64,000 nucleotides of DNA, taken from the NCBI RefSeq assembly GCF_025263265.1, contig NZ_CP079869.1:1426001-1490000 (forward strand), given 5' to 3'. This document shows, piece by piece, positions 26,324 through 37,095 of this stretch. A program made the position numbers and the translations under genes. This DNA comes from Mycobacterium sp. SMC-4. Lineage in GTDB: Bacteria; Actinomycetota; Actinomycetes; Mycobacteriales; Mycobacteriaceae. The stretch's first letter is position 1, and the number at the start of each line of letters is the position of its first letter. The notes beneath the pieces are model-generated. The model did not search any database. It had not been told where the DNA came from and saw only the letters and a program-made list of their open reading frames with translations.

Positions 26324-28551
26324 GTTGGTGGCAAACAGATCGGCACACTGGTGCGTACGGTGGCCGCACGGTCGTGCCGCCGGCGTGGCCTGAAGTCGAC
26401 GAGCAAATGCTGGCGAAAGCCGCTCTCGAGTTTGAGACGGTCAGAGACGAGATTCGCACATCGGTCATTCCCGCCCTGAGAATCCAAATGATGTCGATCG
26501 CCGATGCTTGGGAAGGGGGCGGGTCCGAAGCAGCCCTCCGCGAAGCTAGCGCGATAATTAGCCAACATGAGCGGAACGCGAACCTTGCCGATGGAATATC
26601 GAAGAAGCTTCGCAGTATGGAGAACTCAGTCCTGAAGACAAAAATTGCGGCGAACGGTAATGCCGATTCAACTCAAAAAGATTGTGAGGAAACAAGCCGA
26701 ACCACTGCGGACCCGGCGGTCGCGGAGACGCTGAATGAAGGGAGGGTCGGCGTTGGATTGAGTGAGAACATGCAACTCGTGTCCTCAAATGCCGTGGAGC
26801 TTGCCGGAAATATTGGGGCGCCGCCGGGCACACCTGGGGGTGACGGCAAGATGCCTGGCGACATGCTCCCGCCGACTGTGGTAGGCGACGAATCATGGGG
26901 AAGTAGCCACTACGATCCGAAGCAATCTAGTGCGCCGCAGTACTTCCATGCCGGATATTCCACGAGTGAATCCGCTACGGGTGGCGGGCGCACTGCCGGT
27001 AGTCCGCCCGGCCACAGCATGGTTACACAGCCGGTGAATCCTTCTGGCAAATCAGCTGTACCGCCATCCGCCTCCCCGGCAAGCCCGGGTCAACAGGCGC
27101 CGCAAAGCGGCTCGGGCGGTCTCGTCGGAAGTTCGCCCGGCGGCGGCTCGTCCGGGATAGGCGGCGGCAGTGGCGGTTCCGCTGGGTCGTCAATGGGATC
27201 GTCTTCGGGTTCAAGCTCTGGCGGCGGTTCAGGGTCAGGTTCCGGGAGTGCCGTCAAGGGCGACGCCAGTAGCGTGACGGGTTCCTCCGGCACGGCCTCG
27301 CCCGCTGTCTCGGGCGCCGCTGGCGACAAGTCCGCCGCCACGGCCGCTCGGCCGTCAGGCGGCGGTATGCCCTCGGCCCAGCCCATCGCTCAGTCGCCGT
27401 CTGCGCCCTTGAGCGCGCCGGCTCCCGCGGCACCACCGGCTCCGCCGCCCGCGCAGCCCGCAGCTCCGGCAGCGACCACACCGGCGTCGTCACCAGGCGT
27501 CACTGGCACATCGGGCGGCAGTTTCGGCAGCGCCCCGGCCGGCGGTGTCCCCTCCAGTGGAGCGCCCGTCGCACCTCCGGTGCCGCTGGGTCCTCCGACC
27601 ACCCCTGGAGCTCCGGCCCCGGTGCCACCTGGAACGCCAGGCGCCGGCGCCGCACCTGCTCTCGGTGGGCCGGGCGTGGCCCCGGCATCTGCCAGCACCA
27701 CCTCATCTGCGGCTGGGCCTGCGCCCGTTCCGGTTTCGGCGGCGCGCGCAGAACGCGACGCGGTCGCGACCGCGGCGACTGCCGCCGCGCTGCGTCGCCA
27801 ACAGCGCGGCAATGATCCCACCCAACTCGCGCGCCGCATCGCAGCAGCGCTGAACGTCAACATCTTCGACTTCGGTTTCTACTGGGTCACCGGCCTCACC
27901 ACCGACAACACCATTGTGGTCGCGAACAGTTACGGCATCGGCTATATCCCCGCGAATGTCCGTTTGCCGGAAGGTGTTCAGATGGCCACCGCCGACGAGT
28001 CCATACCCGCGGCCGACCGCGCCCGCTGGGCCACCTACCCGATTCTTGCCGTGCAGGGATGGGCCCAGCATCACAATCAGCGACTGCGACTGGTGATCGC
28101 CACCGAGGATCAGTTCCACGGATTCGACCCCGGCGTTGCCAAGATCGTCCTACAGCCGGAAGACGTCCCCGAGGACGGGACAATGCAGGGCCGCGATCGT
28201 CTTGAGGTCATCGCGTTCGGTGCCGCGGCGACGCTGGCTGCCACCACCGACGACAACCTGTCGAAGCTGCTGCCACCGGCGCACACGGATAGTTCTGCGC
28301 CAGAGAGTAATTCGGCTGAATTGTGGTTCGAAGTCTGTAAACCGCTGATGAGTACGTCCACCGCACGGGTCGGTGCGCACCTAGCGGCCATGCAGACCTA
28401 TTCCGATCACGCGATGCGCTCGGCCCTCCACGCGGCGCAGATTGCCACCGAGGTAGCCGAGCAGCGCAATGCCATCACCGACTGGGTCTACTGGCAGCAC
28501 GAGAACAGCATCATCGCCGAAGCGATCGCAGCGACACCGGTAAGTAGCTGA
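26320..28551 (+). CDS. EspK-like ESX-1 secretion-associated protein
   Basis: A 743-residue protein in three parts. Residues 1-185 are helical with a WxG-type turn (W64-E65-G66) as in ESX substrates and their partners. About 190-470 is a Gly/Ser then Pro/Ala-rich linker. Residues about 471-743 match the EspK C-terminal domain as I remember it: PVSAARAERD, LARRIAAALN, FYWVTGLTTDNTIVVANSYG, GYIP, GVAKIVLQPEDVPE and SKLLPPA. EspK helps EspB secretion by ESX-1 in M. marinum. The N-terminal third is lower in G+C than the rest. It is coupled to the membrane-protein gene and converges on an EspJ-like gene. Confidence 0.8.
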   Translation: MSWWQTDRHTGAYGGRTVVPPAWPEVDEQMLAKAALEFETVRDEIRTSVIPALRIQMMSIADAWEGGGSEAALREASAIISQHERNANLADGISKKLRSMENSVLKTKIAANGNADSTQKDCEETSRTTADPAVAETLNEGRVGVGLSENMQLVSSNAVELAGNIGAPPGTPGGDGKMPGDMLPPTVVGDESWGSSHYDPKQSSAPQYFHAGYSTSESATGGGRTAGSPPGHSMVTQPVNPSGKSAVPPSASPASPGQQAPQSGSGGLVGSSPGGGSSGIGGGSGGSAGSSMGSSSGSSSGGGSGSGSGSAVKGDASSVTGSSGTASPAVSGAAGDKSAATAARPSGGGMPSAQPIAQSPSAPLSAPAPAAPPAPPPAQPAAPAATTPASSPGVTGTSGGSFGSAPAGGVPSSGAPVAPPVPLGPPTTPGAPAPVPPGTPGAGAAPALGGPGVAPASASTTSSAAGPAPVPVSAARAERDAVATAATAAALRRQQRGNDPTQLARRIAAALNVNIFDFGFYWVTGLTTDNTIVVANSYGIGYIPANVRLPEGVQMATADESIPAADRARWATYPILAVQGWAQHHNQRLRLVIATEDQFHGFDPGVAKIVLQPEDVPEDGTMQGRDRLEVIAFGAAATLAATTDDNLSKLLPPAHTDSSAPESNSAELWFEVCKPLMSTSTARVGAHLAAMQTYSDHAMRSALHAAQIATEVAEQRNAITDWVYWQHENSIIAEAIAATPVSS

Positions 28552-28562
28552 GCTGCCGCAGA

Positions 28563-29231
28563 TTACACGTCGATCGGGTTGACACGATCGGTGCCACGCT
28601 CGTCCTCTGCCACCGACTCGGGCACTCGCTCCTCCGCCGACTCCCCGGACTCGGCGCTGGAATCTGCCGCCAGCTGCTGCTCTGCGTTGGCGAACTGGTC
28701 GAGCGTCGGCGCCGAAGCGTTGTCACCTTCAGACGTCTCGAATTGCCCTGTCATCTGGGAGATTTGCTGTACCGCGCCTTGCGCGCCCTGCATGACTCCC
28801 TGCGGCGCCGATGCCGCCATTCCGGCCAGCTGCGCCGGCGCCTGGGCTACCTGGCTGCCCATCTGCATCGCGGTACTCATGAACTGCCCAGACTGGCCGC
28901 CCGCCCCTGCGCCACTGCCTGCCGTCGCCGCGGCCGTCGAAGGAGCCAGCTGCGTGTCGGCGACCGTGCGGATCTCCTCGCCGCCGCTCTGATCAGTCGA
29001 CTGATAGGCAGCGCGAGCACCGGACAGATTCGCCGCGAACCGCTGCTCTCGCGCGTGAGTCTCGGCCACCGCGGCGGTGAGTTCGGCTGAGATCCCGGGC
29101 ATGACCGCCGCGATCATGGTGCTCATCGGGTCCCCGCCGGCCGGGATGCCCGGCACCGGCGGGACGCTGACAACCGCGGGGTCCCACGTCAGCGCCGGGG
29201 GATCGACCTTCAAGGGTGGTGGATCGCCCAT
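28563..29231 (-). CDS. EspJ-like ESX-1 secretion-associated protein
   Basis: A 222-residue protein resembling EspJ in layout: N-terminal PLKVDPPAL, then SVPPVPGIPAGGDPMSTMIAAVMPGISAEL, a helical segment ending ARAAYQSTDQSGGEEI, and a Gln/Ala/Ser-rich acidic C-terminus. EspJ is a small ESX-1-linked protein with VDP at the start and YAKTDQSLG at the same place. It converges on the EspK-like gene with 11 bases between the stops, reproducing the espJ-espK arrangement of the ESX-1 locus. AAAGGGGACCC precedes ATG 29231. Confidence 0.72.
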   Translation of the reverse strand: MGDPPPLKVDPPALTWDPAVVSVPPVPGIPAGGDPMSTMIAAVMPGISAELTAAVAETHAREQRFAANLSGARAAYQSTDQSGGEEIRTVADTQLAPSTAAATAGSGAGAGGQSGQFMSTAMQMGSQVAQAPAQLAGMAASAPQGVMQGAQGAVQQISQMTGQFETSEGDNASAPTLDQFANAEQQLAADSSAESGESAEERVPESVAEDERGTDRVNPIDV

Positions 29232-29343
29232 GGGTCCCCTTTCGCCGCGACATTCAGCGTTGAGATTACCGGAGTTCCCTAGGGGTTATCCGCGTCAGAT
29301 TTCGAGTGGGGGATTTGTCACCCGGTCTGCGCAGACTGCCGCC

Positions 29344-30189
29344 ATGACAGAGCCGTTCATCGGCAGCGAGGCCCTGCGCGCCGGCCGCCTGACGCGTCAC
29401 CGGCTGCGCACCGACTTTCAGCCGATTTACCCAGATGTGTACTTGCGTCCCGGGGACCCCTTCACCGCCGCCACCCGGGCGCAGGCGGCCTGGCTGTGGA
29501 CACGGCGCGAGGGCGTCGTCGCGGGCCGATCCGCCGCGGCGCTGCACGGAGCGAAATGGACTGACCCACGGTGGCCCGCGGACCTCCTGTGGACGAATCG
29601 CCGTGCGCCGCGTGGAGTCCGCGTGTGGTCTGATCGTCTCGCCGACGACGAGATCCAGGTGTGCGGCGGCATCACGGTCACGACGCCGGAGCGCACCGCG
29701 CTGGACATTGCGTGCCGCTACCCGCCACTGCATGCCGTCACCGTGCTCGACGCGCTGACACGGGCAACCCGACTCAAGGCCGCCGATGTCGACGTCCTGA
29801 CGGAGCGCTACAAGGGCCGCCGCGATATTCGACGAGCACGGGAGTCGCTCGACCTTCTCGACGGAGGTGCGGAATCTCCCCAGGAGACGCGCATCCGACT
29901 AATGGTGATCCGCAACGGGTTTCCTCGCCCGGAGACTCAGATCCCCGTCTATGACGACTTCGGTGCCTTGGTCGCCGTGCTCGACATGGGGTGGAAGGAC
30001 CTCAAGATCGCGATCGACTACGAGGGCGACCACCACCGGTCGACGCGCGAGGAGTTCAACAAAGGGATCCGCCGCCACGATGCCGTCACCGAACTGGGCT
30101 GGGACGACATTCGGGTGACAGCGCTCGACAGTGAGGGCGGGGTCATAGGGCGGTTGGCGGACAGTTGGCGTCGTCGGTTGTGCGGCTAG
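29344..30189 (+). CDS. AbiEi-like N-terminal / DUF559 C-terminal protein (paralogue 2)
   Basis: The 281-residue paralogue of the protein at 2455. N-terminal LTRHRLRTDFQPIYPDVYL aligns with LRYTYRRLFPNVYVP; the DUF559 part is SPQETRIRLMVIRNGFPRPETQIPVYDDFG...LDMGWKDLKIAIDYEGDHH, with the acidic residues of a Vsr-like nuclease fold. ATG 29344 is used since residues before it have no family match. It diverges from the EspJ-like gene. Its 3' end (from 30123) is repeated imperfectly about 133 bases further on, a sign of local duplication. Function is not known; no toxin partner is evident. Confidence 0.75.
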   Translation: MTEPFIGSEALRAGRLTRHRLRTDFQPIYPDVYLRPGDPFTAATRAQAAWLWTRREGVVAGRSAAALHGAKWTDPRWPADLLWTNRRAPRGVRVWSDRLADDEIQVCGGITVTTPERTALDIACRYPPLHAVTVLDALTRATRLKAADVDVLTERYKGRRDIRRARESLDLLDGGAESPQETRIRLMVIRNGFPRPETQIPVYDDFGALVAVLDMGWKDLKIAIDYEGDHHRSTREEFNKGIRRHDAVTELGWDDIRVTALDSEGGVIGRLADSWRRRLCG

Positions 30190-30363
30190 GGCGGAGATTC
30201 GGGCGATTTTCCGCCGTGAGCGCACAACGGGCGAGGATGGCCGCCGTGAGCGCACGCTCGACAGTGAGGGCGGGGTCATGGGGCGAGTTGCGGAGAGTTG
30301 GCGTCGCCGAACGTGCGGTGAGGGCGGGAATTTGGGTGTTTTTCCGCCGTGGGTGCACGTTCG
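30123..30363 (+). repeat. Imperfect tandem duplication of the DUF559 gene tail
   Basis: The segment starting GCTCGACAGTGAGGGCGGGG at 30123 recurs at 30256, a shift of 133 bases. Similarity runs about 105 bases, through GAGTTGGCGTCG-like sequence, the stop codon region, and TTTCCGCCGTG near the end. The first copy contains the last 22 codons of the DUF559 gene; the second is non-coding and fills most of the 232-base gap before the comF-like gene. The short motif GCCGTGAGCGCAC also occurs at the junction. Apart from this repeat I see nothing in the gap. Confidence 0.7.
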
Positions 30364-30421
30364 GCGCGCGGGACCGCGCCGCGAGCGGAGGCATGTCACA
30401 CTGCCCGAGCACACTGGCGCC

Positions 30422-31051
30422 ATGCTCGATCTCATTCTGCCGCTGCAGTGCGGCGGTTGCGGGGTCGCCGGATCGAAGTGGTGCCCGATCTGTGCCAGGG
30501 AGTTGGCTGTCAGACCTGACGAACCACACGTCGTCACCCCTCGGGTCGACCCCGGAGTCCCGGTGCTGTCGCTCGGCCGCTTTGCCGGCTCACGACGGAG
30601 AGCCATCGTGGCGGTGAAAGAGCACGGCCGCGCCGACCTGGTCGCGCCGCTGGCGACCGCACTCGGCGATGCGCTGAACAAACTCGTGACGTGGAGCGTC
30701 CTGGAGATCCCGTTGACCGTGGTGCCTGCACCCACCCGTCGCACTGCTGCCCGCCGCCGCGGCGGTGACCCCGTCACCAGAATCGCGGAAAAGGCGGTCG
30801 CCCAATTACCCGACCTCACCGTCACCCCGGCGTTGCACCTGCGTGCCTTCACCCGCGACTCGGTCGGACTGTCCAGTGCTGACCGTCAGCGCAACATCGC
30901 CGGTCGCATCCGGGTGAGCAGGCCGGTCAGTGGCCATGCGATCGTCGTCGACGACGTGGTGACCACCGGCTCGACAGCCGCAGAATCCGTCCGTGCCCTG
31001 CAAACGTCGGGGGCCGACGTCCTCGCCGTCGTCGCGCTGGCCCACGCGTGA
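30422..31051 (+). CDS. ComF-family phosphoribosyltransferase-like protein
   Basis: The 209-residue protein has an N-terminal zinc-type site (CGGCGVAGSKWCPICARE) and the PRPP-binding loop VVDDVVTTGST. ComF proteins help process or move imported single-stranded DNA in competent bacteria; in mycobacteria the role is unproven. ATG 30422 sits at the Cys-rich start (MLDLILPLQCGGC); the frame is open from 30278. It is the Rv3242c orthologue by position, separated here from lpqB by more than 5 kb of accessory genes. Confidence 0.87.
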   Translation: MLDLILPLQCGGCGVAGSKWCPICARELAVRPDEPHVVTPRVDPGVPVLSLGRFAGSRRRAIVAVKEHGRADLVAPLATALGDALNKLVTWSVLEIPLTVVPAPTRRTAARRRGGDPVTRIAEKAVAQLPDLTVTPALHLRAFTRDSVGLSSADRQRNIAGRIRVSRPVSGHAIVVDDVVTTGSTAAESVRALQTSGADVLAVVALAHA

Positions 31052-31328
31052 ACAGTTTCTCCGCGATCAACCGGACATGAAGATGTGAAAACGAGTGTGT
31101 CGAATCAGTGGCCGACTGGGTAACTACGGACTACCGTCGGCACCAACAGCCCGTGAACATCTCACGGCGGCGCTCAGCACGCGAGACGCCGGTATCGCGC
31201 CAGCGGTAGGAGGTGATTGCCCGACACCTTGCACCGGCGAGCGGCGAAACCAGGTATGGCGCGTCGGTGCGATTTCGTATTCGTATCAGCATGCACGCAA
31301 GGTCGTGCACAGGCGAAAGAGGATCGAG

Positions 31329-32021
31329 TTGCCCAGCACGTCAAGGAATTCCGTGGAATCCAAGAACACGATGGTGATCGACGACGAATCGTCGCAACCC
31401 ACTCCCAACGCCGAGGTTGTGGTCAAGAGCCGCAACGTCGAGATCCCGGACCATTACCGCGTCTACGTCTCCGAGAAGCTGTCACGGCTGGAGCGATTCG
31501 ACCGCACCATCTACCTGTTCGACGTCGAGCTCGACCACGAGAAGAACCGGCGCCAGCGCAAGAACTGCCAGCATGTCGAGATCACCGCGCGCGGCCGGGG
31601 CCCTGTGGTCCGCGGCGAAGCGTGCGCCGACAGCTTCTACGGCGCCTTCGAGGCAGCCGCGAGCAAACTCGAGGCACGGCTGCGCAAGAGCAAAGACCGC
31701 CGCAAGATCCACTACGGCGACAAGACCCCGGTGTCGTTGGCCGAGGCTACCTCGCCTGAGCACCTGGAGCGCGCCTTCGCCCCGCCGGCCCAGGTCACCG
31801 CCGCCGAGCCGCACAGCGAGCTTGAGCTCGACGACCACACCCCTGGCAGGATCGTGCGCATCAAGGAGCATCCGGCCACCCCGATGACCGTCGACGACGC
31901 GCTCTACGAGATGGAGCTCGTCGGCCACGACTTTTTCCTGTTCCACGACAAAGAGCACGACAAGCCGACGGTCGTCTACCGCCGCCACGCCTTCGACTAC
32001 GGGTTGATCCGGCTGGCCTGA
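31329..32021 (+). CDS. hpf: Ribosome hibernation-promoting factor, long form
   Basis: About 230 residues: an N-terminal HPF/YfiA domain (AEVVVKSRNVEIPDHYRVYVSEKLSRLERFD...) binding the 30S decoding region, a linker, and a C-terminal dimerisation domain ending TPMTVDDALYEMELVGHDFFLFHDKEHDKPTVVYRRHAFDYGLIRLA. Long HPF inactivates 70S ribosomes during hypoxia or starvation. TTG 31329 follows AAAGAGGA; GTG 31353 after AAGGA is a close alternative. The 277-base upstream gap contains a GGGTAA box at 31118-31123 with GTGTGT 17 bases before it, a weak SigF-type promoter candidate. Confidence 0.9.
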   Translation: MPSTSRNSVESKNTMVIDDESSQPTPNAEVVVKSRNVEIPDHYRVYVSEKLSRLERFDRTIYLFDVELDHEKNRRQRKNCQHVEITARGRGPVVRGEACADSFYGAFEAAASKLEARLRKSKDRRKIHYGDKTPVSLAEATSPEHLERAFAPPAQVTAAEPHSELELDDHTPGRIVRIKEHPATPMTVDDALYEMELVGHDFFLFHDKEHDKPTVVYRRHAFDYGLIRLA

Positions 32022-32029
32022 CACCCACC

Positions 32030-32064
32030 ACGAGTCCCCCGGAGCGCAGATCCGGGGGACTCGT
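32030..32064 (+). terminator. Terminator hairpin after hpf
   Basis: A perfect 14-bp stem, ACGAGTCCCCCGGA at 32030-32043 with its complement at 32051-32064 around a seven-base loop, begins nine bases after the hpf stop. No U-tract follows, as is common in mycobacteria. It separates hpf from secA1. Confidence 0.8.
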
Positions 32065-32153
32065 GCTGTGCATGACCAGGGATTTCGGGATGTCCCCTAC
32101 GATGGGGTGGATCTGAAACCGCACATATTCCCGAACCACAGAGGATCAACCAC

Positions 32154-34988
<2,835 letters not shown>

Positions 34989-34994
34989 GACAGC

Positions 34995-35492
34995 TCACCC
35001 GATCTGCAGCGCGACAATGCGCCAGCCGTCCCGGTAGCGCTCAATGCGCGCGGCGATGGCGTGCACCCGCCCGGCGCGGTGGAACGAACCGAACACCTCC
35101 ACCGCGCCGACCTCGGTGTCCGGACCTGCCACGTCGACCGCGCGGGAGCGCACCCGCAGCATCGACGTGCTCGCGGTGCGGGTCGCCGCAGCGCGGGCGA
35201 TGACGCGCTCGGCCAGCACCGGAGTCATCAGCGGGCGCAGCTGCGCCACCGGACGGCGCCGATCGATGACCTCCAGCAGCTGACGGAGCGCGGTCTCGGC
35301 GAACACCACCGCCGACCTGGGCGGCGTCGGCTCCCGCGTCCCGGAGGGACGACGCACCGGCCGCGGTGTCAGGCGGTGCAGGGCACCCGCGGCCGGGGTC
35401 GGACACAGTCGGTCGGATCGCGACGGCGCCGGTTCGAAGTCGATGACCCGCGCGACGATGAACTGCTCAGGGGTGACCGATGAAGCGGGCAT
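34995..35492 (-). CDS. Rv3235-family protein
   Basis: A 165-residue protein of the actinobacterial family found beside secA. Start MPASSVTPEQFIVARVIDFEPAP, a proline/arginine-rich spacer, then AETALRQLLEVIDRRRPVAQLRPLMTPVLAERV and a beta-rich C-terminal part with VEVFGSFHRAGRVHAIAARIERYRDGWRIVALQIG. The latter resembles an NTF2-like strand pattern. GGAGAATGC precedes ATG 35492. It converges on secA1 with six bases between stops. Function unknown. Confidence 0.8.
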   Translation of the reverse strand: MPASSVTPEQFIVARVIDFEPAPSRSDRLCPTPAAGALHRLTPRPVRRPSGTREPTPPRSAVVFAETALRQLLEVIDRRRPVAQLRPLMTPVLAERVIARAAATRTASTSMLRVRSRAVDVAGPDTEVGAVEVFGSFHRAGRVHAIAARIERYRDGWRIVALQIG

Positions 35493-35663
35493 GCATTCTC
35501 CAGCGAGGTGAGAACGGACAGGAATTCTGCTGGAGAGTGGCAGACCACCACATCATTGCATGGGTATCCGACCCCTTCGAGCACCTGTTATGCGAGCCAT
35601 CCGGTGGTGCCCGTAACGTGTCAGCGTCTGTCGTGGGCGGTGTGAAGGGAGGCGACCAGCGCA

Positions 35664-37073
35664 GTGGTGACCAGATTGTCGGCGGCCGACGCGTCCTTTT
35701 TCCGCCTGGAGAACTCCTCGACTCCGATGTACGTCGGATCGCTGCAGATCCTGCGCAAGCCCCGCAACGGCCTGAGCTACGAGACGCTGCTGAACACCGT
35801 GGAACGCCGGCTGCCGCAGATTCCGCGGTACCGGCAGAAAGTACGCGAGGTCAAGTTCGGGCTGGCCAGGCCGGTCTGGATCGATGACCGCGACTTCGAC
35901 ATCACCTACCACATCCGGCGGTCGGCACTACCGTCGCCGGGAAGCGACGCCCAGCTGCACGACCTGATCGCCCGGCTGGCCGCCCGGCCGCTGGACAAGT
36001 CCCGCCCGCTGTGGGAGATGTACCTGGTGGAGGGGCTGTCCAAGGGCCGTCTGGCGATCTACACCAAGTCCCACCAATCATTGGTCAACGGCATGACCGC
36101 CTTGGAGATCGGCCACGTCATCGCCGATCGCACCCAGAAGCCGCCGGAGTTCGGTGAGGACATCTGGATCCCGGCCCGCGAGCCCAGCGACGGCCAACTG
36201 CTCTTCGGCGCGCTCGGTGAATGGATCACCAGGCCCACCGCGCAAGCCGCCGCGATGCGCTCGGCGCTCACCGAGACCGTCACCAACACCGGGGAATTGA
36301 TCGACCTGGGTCGTCGAGTGGCCGATGTGGCACGCACCGTCGCCCGCGGAACCGCCCCGAACAGCCCGCTCAACGCCACCGTGTCGCGCAATCGCCGGTT
36401 CTCGGTGGCTTCGGGCAGCCTCGACGAATTTCGGCTGATCAAGAACCGCTACGACTGTGACATCAACGACGTGGTTCTGGCCGTCGTCGCCGGCGCGCTT
36501 CGCAACTGGCTGCTCTCGCGCGGTGAGCCGGTATCGGCGACCTCGACGGTGCGCGCGATGGCCCCGATGTCGGTCTACGCCGACGCCGAGCTGGATTCCA
36601 CCGCGCCCGGCCAGGCGGTCAACGACGTCGCCCCGTTCCTGGTCGACTTGCCCGTCGGCGAAGCCAACCCGGTGGTACGGCTGTCCCAGATCGCGCACGC
36701 CACCGAGTCCCATCCCACCGCGTCCAGCCTGGTCGACGCACGCTCGATCGTGACCCTGTCCGGCTTCGCCCCGCCGACCCTGCACGCCATGGGAGTTCGC
36801 GTCGCAACCAATTTCTCGGCGCGCCTGTTCAACCTGCTGATCACCAACGTGCCCGGCGCCCAGAAGCAGATGTACATCGCCGGAACCAAGCTGCTGGAGA
36901 CCTACGCGGTGCCCCCGCTGCTGCACAATCAGGCGCTGGCCATCGGCGTCACGTCCTACAACGGCATGCTGTACTTCGGCATCAACGCCGACCGCGACGC
37001 GATGAGCGACGTCGACATGGTGCCCAGCCTGATGCAGGAAGCACTCGACGAGCTCATCGACGCCGCGCGCTGA
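35664..37073 (+). CDS. tgs3-like: Wax ester synthase/diacylglycerol acyltransferase-like protein with altered active site
   Basis: The 469-residue WS/DGAT-family protein has LSAADASFFRLENSSTPMYVG at the start, PLWEMYLVEGL and the C-terminal LITNVPG motif. The catalytic HHxxxDG reads H137-Q-S-L-V-N142-G143, so the second, catalytic histidine is Gln and the Asp is Asn. The position matches Rv3233c/Rv3234c, which in M. tuberculosis is split; here the reading frame is whole. Triacylglycerol synthesis is therefore doubtful unless another residue substitutes. GTG 35664 or 35667 is the start. Confidence 0.85.
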   Translation: MVTRLSAADASFFRLENSSTPMYVGSLQILRKPRNGLSYETLLNTVERRLPQIPRYRQKVREVKFGLARPVWIDDRDFDITYHIRRSALPSPGSDAQLHDLIARLAARPLDKSRPLWEMYLVEGLSKGRLAIYTKSHQSLVNGMTALEIGHVIADRTQKPPEFGEDIWIPAREPSDGQLLFGALGEWITRPTAQAAAMRSALTETVTNTGELIDLGRRVADVARTVARGTAPNSPLNATVSRNRRFSVASGSLDEFRLIKNRYDCDINDVVLAVVAGALRNWLLSRGEPVSATSTVRAMAPMSVYADAELDSTAPGQAVNDVAPFLVDLPVGEANPVVRLSQIAHATESHPTASSLVDARSIVTLSGFAPPTLHAMGVRVATNFSARLFNLLITNVPGAQKQMYIAGTKLLETYAVPPLLHNQALAIGVTSYNGMLYFGINADRDAMSDVDMVPSLMQEALDELIDAAR

Positions 37074-37095
37074 CCTCCGGCCGCCGGACATCGTG

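Noticed and set aside
27050..27720. Repetitive-looking DNA that could be taken for a repeat array
   Set aside because: It is the Gly/Ser and Pro/Ala linker of the EspK-like protein, in frame throughout, without regular units or spacers; not a CRISPR array.
30190..30421. Extra small gene in the gap before comF
   Set aside because: The open frame from 30278 is explained by the duplicated gene tail and lacks a ribosome-binding site; the Cys-rich start at 30422 fits the family.
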